From: DTU015 sp012837895
GTDB lineage: Bacteria; Bacillota; Sulfobacillia; Fermentithermobacillales; Fermentithermobacillaceae
NCBI GenBank assembly: GCA_050952085.1
Contig: JBMNKH010000002.1
Coordinates: forward strand, 84,662-148,661
Direction of reading: 5' to 3'
Length of the DNA: 64,000 nt
Shown: piece after piece, positions 34,688 through 43,455 of the stretch
Numbering within the stretch: position 1 is the stretch's first letter
How the letters are laid out: every line of letters begins with the position of its first letter
Program-made: the position numbers and the translations under genes
Notes under the pieces: generated by a model
What the model saw: the letters and a program-made list of their open reading frames with translations, nothing else
Told to the model about the DNA's origin: nothing
Database searches by the model: none

Positions 34688-35470
34688 TCATTCCCCCTTG
34701 AAAAAGTCAATGCTACGCACAGGGATTGGCGGAAGGCCTCTCTTGTGTCCGCTTTTGTTATGCATCTCCGTAATCCTTGCTTCGACAGCCGGAGGGACCT
34801 TCTCACCGCGAAGGTAGGCATCCAGGTCTGTGTATGATAGCCCCATTTCACCTTCGTCAGTCTGTCCTTCCCAAAGCCCTCCTGAAGGTGTCTTCGCCAA
34901 GATCCTTTCAGGCACTCCGAGAAACCTCGATAGCTGTCTCACTTCAGTTTTTGTGAGGTTTGCCAGGGGCAGCATGTCTACTCCTCCGTCACCATACTTG
35001 GTGAAATAGCCTACGTGATACTCGCTTCTGTTGGTTGTGCCGACAACCACGTAATTCATCATGTTTGCATGGTAATAGAGAGCAGCCATTCTCAGGCGGG
35101 GCTTCAGGTTTGCCCGGGCCATGAACGCTGACTTGGCATCAGATTCGCCCAGAATCGAAATGAAACTGTCAAACACGGGAGTCAGATCCAGTACCTGATA
35201 GTTGCAGTCAAAATGCTCCAATACGTAAATGGCATCTTTCACATCGGTCTCTGACGAATGGCACGGAAGCACTAAACCCAGGCAGTCTTCCTGCCAGGCA
35301 TCTTTGGCGAGGGCAACCAGCAACGCTGAATCCAGCCCGCCAGAAACGCCAAAAATCCCTCCTGCCGCACCTGCTGAATCGCTCATTTTCCGCATCCAGT
35401 CAGAAATTGAAAAAGCCACCTGGCGGATGTCTTTCACCCTCATCACCTCAAAGCACTGCTTTAAGCACAT
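34688..35470 (-). CDS. nadE: NH3-dependent NAD+ synthetase
   Basis: NadE amidates deaminoNAD with ATP and ammonia. The 260-residue protein has the PP-loop FGVSGGLDSALLVAL and the later blocks VVGTTNRSEYHVGYFTKYGDGGVDMLPLANLTKTEVRQL and TPSGGLWEGQTDEGEMGLSY; no glutaminase domain is present, so it uses free ammonia. The start could be ATG at 35470 (GGAGG only 3 bases upstream), ATG at 35443, or GTG at 35437 (GAGGTG 6 bases upstream). Confidence 0.94.
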   Translation of the reverse strand: MCLKQCFEVMRVKDIRQVAFSISDWMRKMSDSAGAAGGIFGVSGGLDSALLVALAKDAWQEDCLGLVLPCHSSETDVKDAIYVLEHFDCNYQVLDLTPVFDSFISILGESDAKSAFMARANLKPRLRMAALYYHANMMNYVVVGTTNRSEYHVGYFTKYGDGGVDMLPLANLTKTEVRQLSRFLGVPERILAKTPSGGLWEGQTDEGEMGLSYTDLDAYLRGEKVPPAVEARITEMHNKSGHKRGLPPIPVRSIDFFKGE

Positions 35471-35512
35471 TATCCTCCAGATAATTCCCGTTGTGAAGAG
35501 GTAGTTGCCAAT

Positions 35513-36166
35513 TCACCTGGTATCGTAGGGAAACATGAGGTAAGTGTCGGGCACTTTTCCTGGGATGAGTACTGTGGCAAGGGGTATATCAATTGAAACG
35601 TGGGTCTTGGATGAGATAAGCGGGATTATCACTTGCAGCGTATAGATAACCCTTAGGTGCAGGCCATACTTTATCTGGTTAATCCCTGTCACTTCAAAGG
35701 TGTCCATAACCTGCACGTTTACATGTCCAAAAGGAAACATGGTGACTTTGATTTTGGGCCCTTTTGAAGCGAAAATTTTCGAACTCAGAGCTTGCCCAAG
35801 GGGGATGCGGACTTCGAACCCTTCAAGATCCTCTATAGCCTCCTGAAGGATAGCCAGGGATTCAGCCTGTATTTTATTGAGGTCAGAGGTGTTGGTCTGT
35901 ACGTACAGGAGTTCCCCTTCAGGGCCGACGTGAAAATCCAGAAGTTGCTTGCCTTGGAGCAGCGAATCTACATGGGAGTTTACCGCCTGGCGGATAGCTT
36001 CGTTAGCTATGGCTGTAACCCGTGATTCTGACACAGCTATCAGGGTTGGGATAACGCTTCTTTCCACCGAAACAAACAAGAAGAACGCCATACAAAGCCC
36101 TATAGCGGTTGCCACAGGCCACCTAAGGCGCTTTCTCCTGTCAAATAACCTTCTGCCGAAAATAAT
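35513..36166 (-). CDS. yunB: Sporulation protein YunB, start proposed at a non-canonical ATT
   Basis: The product resembles YunB, a mother-cell sporulation protein of the sigma-E regulon: a membrane segment followed by SESRVTAIANEAIRQAVNSHV and a conserved C-terminal half with IPLGQALSSKIFASKGPKIKV and SIDIPLATVLIPGKVPDTYL. The first standard start codon in frame is GTG at 36115, which has poor spacing and removes the basic residues before the membrane span. Upstream the frame stays open and encodes FGRRLFDRRKRLRW, typical of a cytoplasmic anchor; an ATT at 36166 has AAAGGGG 6 bases upstream and is proposed as the true start. That start lies in a strong hairpin (36164-36200). The family call is fairly sure, the start is not. 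Confidence 0.8.
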   Translation of the reverse strand: MIFGRRLFDRRKRLRWPVATAIGLCMAFFLFVSVERSVIPTLIAVSESRVTAIANEAIRQAVNSHVDSLLQGKQLLDFHVGPEGELLYVQTNTSDLNKIQAESLAILQEAIEDLEGFEVRIPLGQALSSKIFASKGPKIKVTMFPFGHVNVQVMDTFEVTGINQIKYGLHLRVIYTLQVIIPLISSKTHVSIDIPLATVLIPGKVPDTYLMFPYDTR

Positions 36167-36200
36167 GAGAAGCCCCTTTCACAAAAAGTAGCCTCTCATT
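36164..36200 (-). promoter_or_regulatory. Stem-loop covering the yunB start (or tyrS terminator)
   Basis: On the minus strand AATGAGAGGC (36200-36191) pairs with GCTTCTCATT (36173-36164) in a 10-bp stem with one G-U pair; the loop contains the AAAGGGG ribosome site. It is followed by ATTTTC, so it could also end the tyrS transcript. A weak sigma-A-like promoter, TTGGTT-N17-TAAATA (36239-36211), lies just upstream. Confidence 0.5.
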
Positions 36201-36248
36201 GTTATGCTTATATTTACTCTAAAGTTCGCAGAAAACCAAAATCTTGCG

Positions 36249-37481
36249 CTACCTCACGCTAAGCTTGCAAATCCGCCGCTTGCCTACTTGAAGCAGCATA
36301 CCGTTTGTCACCTTGATCAAAGCAGACGGATCGTCTTTCCTCTCACGGTTGACCCTTACAGCACCGCTACTAATCAGGCGCCTGGCTTCAGATGAAGAAG
36401 GTGCCAGCCCACACAATGCAATCAGTCTTGCCAGCCCTATTTCTTCGCCTTCCGTAAGGTCCTTCAGGTTCACTGTTTCAATATCATCTGGAAGGTCATC
36501 TTGCCTGAATACCTTCAAGAAGTTTTCTTGTGCAGTACTCGCCGCATTCATCCCATGGAATTCTGTTACGATTCTCTTTGCCAGTTCCATTTTCACGTCC
36601 ATCGGATGACGTCTACCTGACTCTATATCACGCATCATGCCCTGCACCGAAGGCTTGGGTTCGGCCAGGACTAACTCGAAATAGTCGCCCATTACGTCAT
36701 CGGGAATGGACATCACTTTCCCATACATGTCATTGGGCTCATCAGTGACACCAATGTAATTGCCAAGGCTCTTGGACATCTTTTCTTTTCCGTCGGTTCC
36801 TACAAGAAGCGGCATAGTCAGCGCTATCTGCGGTTCCTGCCCGTAATGGGGCTGTATGTCCCTGCCCACCAGGAGGTTAAAAGTCTGGTCTGTCCCACCA
36901 AGCTCCACGTCAGCGTTGATGGCAATTGAGTCGTGCGCCTGGGCCAGTGGGTACAAGAACTCGTGGATTCCAATGGCCTGTCCCTCCGTGTATCGGTTAT
37001 GGAAATCATCCCTCTCAAGCATTCGGGCCACAGTGAACTTGGAAGCCAGCTTTATCAGTTCCCCAAATGTAAGAGGCGACAGCCAGGATGAATTGAAAAC
37101 TACATGGGTCTTGTCAGGGTCGAGGATTAACGTGGCTTGTTCATGATATGTACGGGCGTTGGCTTCAACTTCTTCCCTTGACAGTTGCCTCCTGGTCTTT
37201 GACCTGCCGGTGGGATCCCCAATCATCCCAGTGAAATCACCGATTACAAAGTATATCTCATGGCCCAGTTCCTGAAATTCCCTGAGTTTCCTCATAACCA
37301 CCATGTGGCCAAGGTGGAGGTCAGGGGCACTGGGGTCCACTCCCAATTTTACTTTCAGAGGCTGCTGTTTCTCCAGGGAACGCCTTATCTTGGCCCTAAG
37401 TTCTTCCACGGTAACCAGCATTGCAGCCCTCTGGCTGAGCAACTCAGTTTGGTGGTTAACTGCATCTTCCAATTTTCCCAA
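36249..37481 (-). CDS. tyrS: Tyrosyl-tRNA synthetase
   Basis: A class I aminoacyl-tRNA synthetase of 410 residues: HLGH in place of HIGH (PSAPDLHLGHMVVMRKL), tRNA/amino-acid pocket FVIGDFTGMIGDPTGR, the KMSKS loop (DGKEKMSKSLGNYIG), and a C-terminal S4-like RNA-binding domain (GLAPSSSEARRLISSGAVRVN). The start is TTG at 37481, with AGGAGG about 9 bases upstream; the frame is open to 37625 but crosses the promoter. There is no room for a T-box in its leader of about 25 bases, unlike pheS and thrS. Confidence 0.95.
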   Translation of the reverse strand: MGKLEDAVNHQTELLSQRAAMLVTVEELRAKIRRSLEKQQPLKVKLGVDPSAPDLHLGHMVVMRKLREFQELGHEIYFVIGDFTGMIGDPTGRSKTRRQLSREEVEANARTYHEQATLILDPDKTHVVFNSSWLSPLTFGELIKLASKFTVARMLERDDFHNRYTEGQAIGIHEFLYPLAQAHDSIAINADVELGGTDQTFNLLVGRDIQPHYGQEPQIALTMPLLVGTDGKEKMSKSLGNYIGVTDEPNDMYGKVMSIPDDVMGDYFELVLAEPKPSVQGMMRDIESGRRHPMDVKMELAKRIVTEFHGMNAASTAQENFLKVFRQDDLPDDIETVNLKDLTEGEEIGLARLIALCGLAPSSSEARRLISSGAVRVNRERKDDPSALIKVTNGMLLQVGKRRICKLSVR

Positions 37482-37511
37482 AGCACTAACCCTCCTTGGG
37501 CTTTTCGTTTG

Positions 37512-37540
37512 ATTATACCATTCGCGGCAGACCTCAAGAA
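37512..37540 (-). promoter_or_regulatory. Promoter of tyrS (extended -10)
   Basis: On the minus strand TTCTTG (37540-37535), 17 bases, then TATAAT (37517-37512) preceded by TGG, an extended -10 element. The start would be near 37505. Confidence 0.65.
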
Positions 37541-37555
37541 GCCAATTGCTGAAAA

Positions 37556-37564
37556 TGGTATAAT
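37556..37564 (+). promoter_or_regulatory. Probable -10 element of the class A PBP gene
   Basis: TGGTATAAT on the plus strand is an extended -10 element; no good -35 is visible (the expected position is 37536-37541). A TTGACA follows at 37566-37571 without a clear partner. The leader to the PBP start would be about 120 bases. Confidence 0.45.
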
Positions 37565-37694
37565 GTTGACACCTTATCAGTGATTTTTTCGTCTGGTAAC
37601 ATGGGAGTAGCAAGCGTAAACGCATAAAGAGATAATGTAGCTGACATACAACAGTGCAGGTGAGCCGTATGGCAACCGCTGGAGGTAGTGAGTT

Positions 37695-39833
37695 ATGGCA
37701 AAAAGAAGACGCAGGCCCAAGAAGGGCGTCAGGGCCCTTGAGGCGGTAATATACCTTTTGTTGGGATTGGTTCTCGTGGGAGCCGGTTTTGCAGCTGCAG
37801 TTGTAGTTTCGGCAATACGGGATCTCCCGGCACTTGCAGGCCTTGAGCCTGAGGCGAGCGAAATATCGATAATATATGACCGTAACGGAGACGTATGGAC
37901 TGAGCTCAGGTCAAGTGAATACCGGATCCCCGTCTCCGTCAACGATATGCCCCAGCACCTGATTGATGCAGTTCTCGCTGCTGAAGACCACAGGTTTTAC
38001 AGCCATCCCGGGTTCGACTTAAGGGCGATCATGAGGGCTTTATATCAAAACATCGTAGACGATTCGTCGCTGCAAGGAGGCAGTACTATCACCCAGCAGC
38101 TTGCCAAGATTGCCTTCCTTGAGTATGACAGGACCCTTAAGCGAAAAGTCCAGGATATCATAGTTGCTGTGCTCATGGAACGCAAGTACACCAAGAAGGA
38201 AATCCTGGAGATGTACATCAACCAGATTCACTTTGGCCGCGGGGCACATGGGGCTGAAGCAGCGGCAAGAGCGTACTTCGCCAAGCCTGTTTCTGAACTA
38301 ACAGTGGATGAAGCAGCTTTTCTGGCCGGAGCCATAAGGGCGCCTTCGTACTACGGGGACAAATCAAACCTTGAGCAAGCAGTAAAGAGGCGGAATACAG
38401 TGCTTAACCAGATGGCCGAATACGGGTTTATCACCCAGGATGAGGCTGAGGTTTACAAGAGTAAACCGCTCAACATTATCGATCATGAACCTATGGTAGT
38501 TACAGAAGGCGGCTACTTCCTAGACTTCGTGCTGGAGCAACTGCTCTCGCGTTACCCGGCAGATTTGGTATACGGAGGCGGCTTACGTGTATATACAACA
38601 TACAACCCGGCCGCCCAGAGGGCTGCAGAGGCGGCTATAAGAGAGGTGCTTGATCCTGTCTTCCCCTATAAACCCGGAGAAGACAACATTGAAGCCGCCA
38701 CAGTAGTGATGGACGTCAGGACAGGTCACCTGCTTGCCCTTGTAGGCGGAAGAAGGCACGAGGGTATGCTGGGATGGAACCGTACAATTGATGCAAAACG
38801 CCAGCCCGGCTCTGCTTTCAAACCCATTTCCGTATATACACCTGCCCTGGAAATGGGCATGGGCCCTTATACAGTGATCGACGATTCGCCTGTGACCTGG
38901 GTAGATCCCACCACTGGTGAAGAATTCTCGCCGAGAAACTACAGCGGCAACTTCCAAGGACTTGTCACGATGAGAAAAGGTGTAAGGGAGTCTCTAAACG
39001 TAGTGGCGTGTAAGGTTCAGGATATGGTCGGCCTGAGAACCAGCCTTGAGATGTCTGAAAAACTTGGAATTACTACGCTTGTCAAGACGCCTGATTCAGG
39101 AGGCCGATCTGACCTTACCAGATCCCTTGCGCTTGGCGGGCTTACTTACGGGGTCACTCCCCTGGATATGGCAGTAGCTTTCAGTACTATAGCTAACCGG
39201 GGGATTCAGGTTCAGCCTTTGTCAATACTCAAAGTTGAGGACAAAAATGGCAATGTGTTAGAAGAGCACAGCGTAAACAGGCAGATTGTGATTTCCGAAG
39301 AATCGGCATACCTGATGACCAGCATGCTTCAGGACGTGCTTACTGTAGCCGGGGGAACCGGGCAAGCCGCCTATTTTGGCAGGCCGGCAGCAGGCAAGAC
39401 AGGCACTACAAGCGACTGGAAAGACGCATGGTTTGCAGGATACACCCCTAGCACTGTGGGTGTGGTGTGGATGGGCTATGATCAGGAAAAGACAATGGCC
39501 CAGTGGAAGATCACCGGCGGGAGCTATCCTGCGAGGATCTGGAATGCAATGATGAAGGTTATCACTGCAGATATGCCTGTTGAAGATTTCACCAGGCCAG
39601 ACACTATAGTGGAAATCCAGGTGTGCAAGAAGTCAGGGTTGTTGCCCGGCCCTTACTGTCCTGAAGAGGACATAATAACTGAACTGGGAGTCAAGGGCAA
39701 AACACCTACGTCAATCTGCGATTTTCACCCTGAAGGCATGCCAGGTGATTGGCCTGGCATCTTGCAGGATGATCTCCCTGAACACGGTGATTCGCCTGGT
39801 GAGGAGTTTGGCGATCACCAAGGGGGGATGTAG
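37695..39833 (+). CDS. Class A penicillin-binding protein (PBP1A type)
   Basis: A bifunctional peptidoglycan synthase of 712 residues. A basic cytoplasmic tail (AKRRRRPKKG) and one membrane span (about 16-40) precede a GT51 glycosyltransferase domain with catalytic Glu97 in AAEDHRFYSHPGFD and QGGSTITQQLAK, then a transpeptidase domain with S373-AFK, an SxN region and KTGTT (about 565). The C terminus is acidic and glycine-rich. ATG is preceded by GGAGG with a 10-base gap. It is divergent from tyrS and convergent with mutS2, only 20 bases away. Confidence 0.95.
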   Translation: MAKRRRRPKKGVRALEAVIYLLLGLVLVGAGFAAAVVVSAIRDLPALAGLEPEASEISIIYDRNGDVWTELRSSEYRIPVSVNDMPQHLIDAVLAAEDHRFYSHPGFDLRAIMRALYQNIVDDSSLQGGSTITQQLAKIAFLEYDRTLKRKVQDIIVAVLMERKYTKKEILEMYINQIHFGRGAHGAEAAARAYFAKPVSELTVDEAAFLAGAIRAPSYYGDKSNLEQAVKRRNTVLNQMAEYGFITQDEAEVYKSKPLNIIDHEPMVVTEGGYFLDFVLEQLLSRYPADLVYGGGLRVYTTYNPAAQRAAEAAIREVLDPVFPYKPGEDNIEAATVVMDVRTGHLLALVGGRRHEGMLGWNRTIDAKRQPGSAFKPISVYTPALEMGMGPYTVIDDSPVTWVDPTTGEEFSPRNYSGNFQGLVTMRKGVRESLNVVACKVQDMVGLRTSLEMSEKLGITTLVKTPDSGGRSDLTRSLALGGLTYGVTPLDMAVAFSTIANRGIQVQPLSILKVEDKNGNVLEEHSVNRQIVISEESAYLMTSMLQDVLTVAGGTGQAAYFGRPAAGKTGTTSDWKDAWFAGYTPSTVGVVWMGYDQEKTMAQWKITGGSYPARIWNAMMKVITADMPVEDFTRPDTIVEIQVCKKSGLLPGPYCPEEDIITELGVKGKTPTSICDFHPEGMPGDWPGILQDDLPEHGDSPGEEFGDHQGGM

Positions 39834-39853
39834 CACAGCATTCAGGCCGGGGC

Positions 39854-42217
39854 CTAGTTCCTCAGTCTTGCAATAGTAACGCCGGTACCGCCTTCAGACG
39901 GCTCGCCAGGGCGGTAACCGGCGATATATTTCTGCATTGACTGGAGGTACTCTTCAACAGCTTTACGCAAAGCGCCTGTACCTTTACCGTGGATAATGGT
40001 GATCTGTGGCAAAGATGCAAGGAAAGCATCATCGATATATTTGTCCAACGTCATGAGCGCCTCTTCCCTTGTCATACCACGCAGGTCCACCTCTGCGGAT
40101 ATTTCCAGGGCTTTGCTTTGCTCCTTCCCAAGAACTGTGGAGGGCATATGGCCTTCCGGGATTTCTTGTCCGGCCCTGGTTAACCGGTTAGCTTCAGTTC
40201 TGAGTTTTAGGTTTCCTATTTGCACTACTACGTCTTCCGGACCTGACACTTCCAGTATGGTACCGGGCTCTGAGAATCCTGAAACCTGAACTTGCATGCC
40301 TGTTTTCAGCTCCTCTAACCTCAGAGGCTCGCCCTTGGGAATCTCTCCTGCCCCATCAGACAGTTCAGCTTGGATTCCCGAAAGCCTGGCACGGATCTCA
40401 GAAGCCGCCGCATGGATATCCCCAGAGCTCCGGCGCCGGCTTTCTTTTATGTCCCTTAAGGCCTTTTCAAATTCAACCCTGGCCCTGGAGATGATTGATT
40501 GTGCCTCCCGCCTGGCATCCCCTACAATCTTTTTCCTTTGGGATTCCAGACTCTTTAATCTGTTCTCGTACTCTTCCCGCAATCTCTGGTAAAGCGCGCT
40601 GTCCATAGCTGCTTTTTCCGCCTCTACCCTGGCTTTCTGGGAATGAGCTTCCATGTCAGCGATAATATCTTCTAACCTGGCTACGTCCTGGGGAATGAGT
40701 TCTCTTGCGCGCTCCAACACGTCATCGTCCAGGCCTAACCTGCGTGCTACCAGAAAAGCATGGGACCTGCCAGGCCTTCCTACAACCAGCCTGAAAGTAG
40801 GCACCATTTGGACACTGTCCCATTCCATACTTGCATTGGCCATTCCATCAGTTTGCTGGGCTACTGTTTTGAGCTCACCGTAATGACTGGTGACAACACA
40901 TAATGCCCCTGACTCGTGGAGCTTCTCAAGGATAGCTTGCGCCAGGGCAGCTCCTTCCCTTGGATCAGTACCGGCGGCAAGCTCATCGATGAGCACCAGT
41001 TTACCCCTGCCTGACACGGCCAAAATTTGCTTTATGTTTGTAATATGAGCTGAAAAGGTGCTCAGGTTTTCTTCAATGGACTGCTCGTCCCCTATATCGC
41101 ATAGGATCGCCTTAATGTCCCCGATTTGAGTCTTCGGATCGCAAGGGCACGGCATCCCTGCCAGGGCCATTGCAACCAGCAGTCCGCAGGTCTTCAAGGA
41201 GACTGTCTTGCCACCCATATTTGGTCCTGTCACAACCACAGTCCTTACACCTGCTTCGTCCAGGTGGATATCAAGGGGGACAGGGTTTCCTTTTAGAAGC
41301 GGATGCCAGGCTTTAACAAGGGATACGGTAAACCTGTCTGTCAATGTGGGAAAACACCCATTCCACTTGTGGGCAAGCCTCGCCTTAGCTACACCCAGGT
41401 CAAACTCGGCCAAAGCTTCAACGCCGCCAAGCAGTTCCGGACCCACTTCGCCCACCCAAACAGATACCTCATTAAGAATTCTTTCAATTTCATCCCGTTC
41501 AAGGAGTTCCAGACGCTTTACTTGGTTGGCCATTTCAAGAAGCTCAGAAGGCTCCATAAACACAGTGTGTCCTGACGCCGATTGGTCATGGACTATCCCC
41601 TGTATTCTTGAAGCGTGTTCCTGCCTGACAGGAAGCACATATCTTCCGTTGCGGATCGTCACTATCGGCTCCTGAAGATATTGGGCAATGCTGGCTTGGC
41701 GTGTCATCTCTTCAGCCCGTTTTCGTAGCTTTTCTTGAGACTCCCTGTACGATTTCCTTATGGAATACAGTTTAGGGCTGGCCGTATCTTTTATCACACC
41801 TTGCTCATCAACTGTTCCGGCAAGCTTGTCCTTAAGTAGAGGTTGGTCGGGCAACCTCTGCCTTAATTCATGAAGCTTCCCAAACTCTTGGTTGAGGCGT
41901 CCTATCCAGGCAGAAACAGTGTCACAAGCGACCAGCAAGTTGAGCACATCACGCAGGTCATGCGGTGTAAGCTGGCCGCCTTGCATAGCTCCTGTTACCT
42001 TGGTCCTTACATCCCTCACCGGCGGCATAGCGGACAGAGACGTTTTCAGCATAGCTTCAGCTATTTCCCGCCCTGTTTGTTGACGTTTTCTAGCAAGATG
42101 CGCATCGGCAGGAAACGCCTTTCTTGCAAGCTCCTTCCCCATAGGCGTACTGGCTTGCGATGCAAGCATTTCCTGGATCTTCTCAAACTCCAATAGTTCA
42201 AGGGTCTTATGGTTCAT
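39854..42217 (-). CDS. mutS2: Endonuclease/ribosome-rescue ATPase MutS2
   Basis: A 787-residue MutS2 protein: MutS core and clamp regions (LEFEKIQEMLASQASTPMGKELA at the N terminus), ATPase with Walker A GPNMGGKT at 331-338 and the signature LSTFSAHITNIK, a long coiled coil (about 520-620), a KOW-like segment and a C-terminal Smr domain (VDLRGMTREEALMTLDKYIDDA, IIHGKGTGALRKAV). MutS2 has been linked to suppression of recombination and, in Bacillus, to splitting of collided ribosomes (RqcU). Its start overlaps the stop of the thioredoxin-like gene. Confidence 0.95.
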   Translation of the reverse strand: MNHKTLELLEFEKIQEMLASQASTPMGKELARKAFPADAHLARKRQQTGREIAEAMLKTSLSAMPPVRDVRTKVTGAMQGGQLTPHDLRDVLNLLVACDTVSAWIGRLNQEFGKLHELRQRLPDQPLLKDKLAGTVDEQGVIKDTASPKLYSIRKSYRESQEKLRKRAEEMTRQASIAQYLQEPIVTIRNGRYVLPVRQEHASRIQGIVHDQSASGHTVFMEPSELLEMANQVKRLELLERDEIERILNEVSVWVGEVGPELLGGVEALAEFDLGVAKARLAHKWNGCFPTLTDRFTVSLVKAWHPLLKGNPVPLDIHLDEAGVRTVVVTGPNMGGKTVSLKTCGLLVAMALAGMPCPCDPKTQIGDIKAILCDIGDEQSIEENLSTFSAHITNIKQILAVSGRGKLVLIDELAAGTDPREGAALAQAILEKLHESGALCVVTSHYGELKTVAQQTDGMANASMEWDSVQMVPTFRLVVGRPGRSHAFLVARRLGLDDDVLERARELIPQDVARLEDIIADMEAHSQKARVEAEKAAMDSALYQRLREEYENRLKSLESQRKKIVGDARREAQSIISRARVEFEKALRDIKESRRRSSGDIHAAASEIRARLSGIQAELSDGAGEIPKGEPLRLEELKTGMQVQVSGFSEPGTILEVSGPEDVVVQIGNLKLRTEANRLTRAGQEIPEGHMPSTVLGKEQSKALEISAEVDLRGMTREEALMTLDKYIDDAFLASLPQITIIHGKGTGALRKAVEEYLQSMQKYIAGYRPGEPSEGGTGVTIARLRN

Positions 42218-42782
42218 ATCTGCTTTCCAAAATCCTCCGGATTTCTCTTATGGTTTCATCCCTAAATCGTGATTTGTACAATTCTCTTAGCTGCGTGCGG
42301 ATTCCGTATGATGCCCTTTTTCTTTCTTTTTCCGGAAGGTGAGCATGCTTGGACATTTCCTGGTTCAGGAATCGTGTGGCGCCCTCCGGCCTTTCTACAA
42401 AACGCCCGATTTCTTTCCCAGCCTCATCGAAGAACACAAATACAGGGATTGTCCTCCTGCCAGAGGTCAGGTATTTGTCCATGACATCCAGGTTGTCGTC
42501 CCTTGAAAACACCAGCAGGTGAAAGCACGGATACGATGAAGCTAATTTGGCAATAATGGGCAGATTCTCCATACAGTCTGAGCACCATGATTCTGAAATG
42601 GCCAGGATCTTTACCGCCCCAGGCGCCAGTCTAGAGCACAGCCCGGTGAAGAAGGTGTGATCTTCGTCTCCTACAGTGATTTCACCAAAGTTTTGTTTCA
42701 TGGTTGGCACGTTCATGTCAGCTCTTTCAAGATACTCGTCAAAGGAAACGGCCCTCTGCAACCATTCGCTTTCAAAAGACAT
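42207..42782 (-). CDS. Thioredoxin-family protein
   Basis: A 191-residue cytoplasmic protein with a thioredoxin fold and the active-site pair WCSDC in ISESWCSDCMENLP, followed by FVFFDEAGKEIGRFVERP. No signal peptide is visible. The N-terminal extension (about 55 residues) and a basic C-terminal tail distinguish it from thioredoxin itself; members of this type are common in Firmicutes, with redox partners unknown. It overlaps mutS2 by 11 bases. Confidence 0.85.
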   Translation of the reverse strand: MSFESEWLQRAVSFDEYLERADMNVPTMKQNFGEITVGDEDHTFFTGLCSRLAPGAVKILAISESWCSDCMENLPIIAKLASSYPCFHLLVFSRDDNLDVMDKYLTSGRRTIPVFVFFDEAGKEIGRFVERPEGATRFLNQEMSKHAHLPEKERKRASYGIRTQLRELYKSRFRDETIREIRRILESRYEP

Positions 42783-42806
42783 GGATAAACACCTCTCCCC
42801 TTATCC

Positions 42807-43424
42807 CTAATCAAACTTGGGCCAACCTGGCAACTTTCTCCTTCTTAGCGGTGTGCTGATTTCATTATACCTTTTTCTCAACCGCTGAGATGACAGAGCC
42901 ATTATATCGTCAATCCGTGAGAGGTTGAAAGCATCAATATCCTTAACGGTCAGAGGCCGGGTTTCTTCTTTGAAAATCACGGATACTTCGCCTGTGGGCT
43001 CAAGCACTGCCAAAGCTACGTCTTCTACCCGCTCTACTCCTTTTTGGCGGAGCACTATGTGAAGGTCTGACAGGGATACCCTTTCCCTCTTGCGGTTATC
43101 ATGCAGTATCTGCCCGTTTACTACCAAAGGGGTTGATGTGCCCTGGGTCACTTTTTCAGCGCCCCTCCAGTGCAGGTTTATGACGCTTAGCAAATATTGA
43201 AGAAAAGAGAGAATGAGAATGGGTATGATCCCGTTCCACAAACTGATGCCCTCGTCTTCCAGGGGCAAGGCTGCAGCTGAGCCAATGATAATGATAACCG
43301 TCAAGTCGAAAGGGGCAAGCTGGGCTATGGATCTCTTGCCCATGCCCCGGACGGCAATCAGGGTAATCCAAAACATTGCCACAGAGCGGAAGATCACAAG
43401 CTTCAAGCCGGCAAGATCGGGCAA
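42807..43424 (-). CDS. DUF421 (YetF-like) membrane protein
   Basis: A 205-residue protein with three N-terminal membrane segments followed by a cytoplasmic beta domain. The block VRGMGKRSIAQLAPFDLTVIIIIGSAAALPL and the later TPLVVNGQILHDN...SLSDLHIVLRQKGV are typical of DUF421/YetF. Function not established; relatives in Bacillus have been reported in spore membranes or envelope stress. It lies 31 bases after the lipoprotein gene. Confidence 0.88.
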   Translation of the reverse strand: MPDLAGLKLVIFRSVAMFWITLIAVRGMGKRSIAQLAPFDLTVIIIIGSAAALPLEDEGISLWNGIIPILILSFLQYLLSVINLHWRGAEKVTQGTSTPLVVNGQILHDNRKRERVSLSDLHIVLRQKGVERVEDVALAVLEPTGEVSVIFKEETRPLTVKDIDAFNLSRIDDIMALSSQRLRKRYNEISTPLRRRKLPGWPKFD

Positions 43425-43455
43425 CGTATCTACCTCCAGTGTCTTGTCATGTGGT

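Noticed and set aside
37482..37694. T-box leader for tyrS
   Set aside because: The distance from promoter to start is only about 25 bases and no GGTGG-ACCGCG sequence is present.
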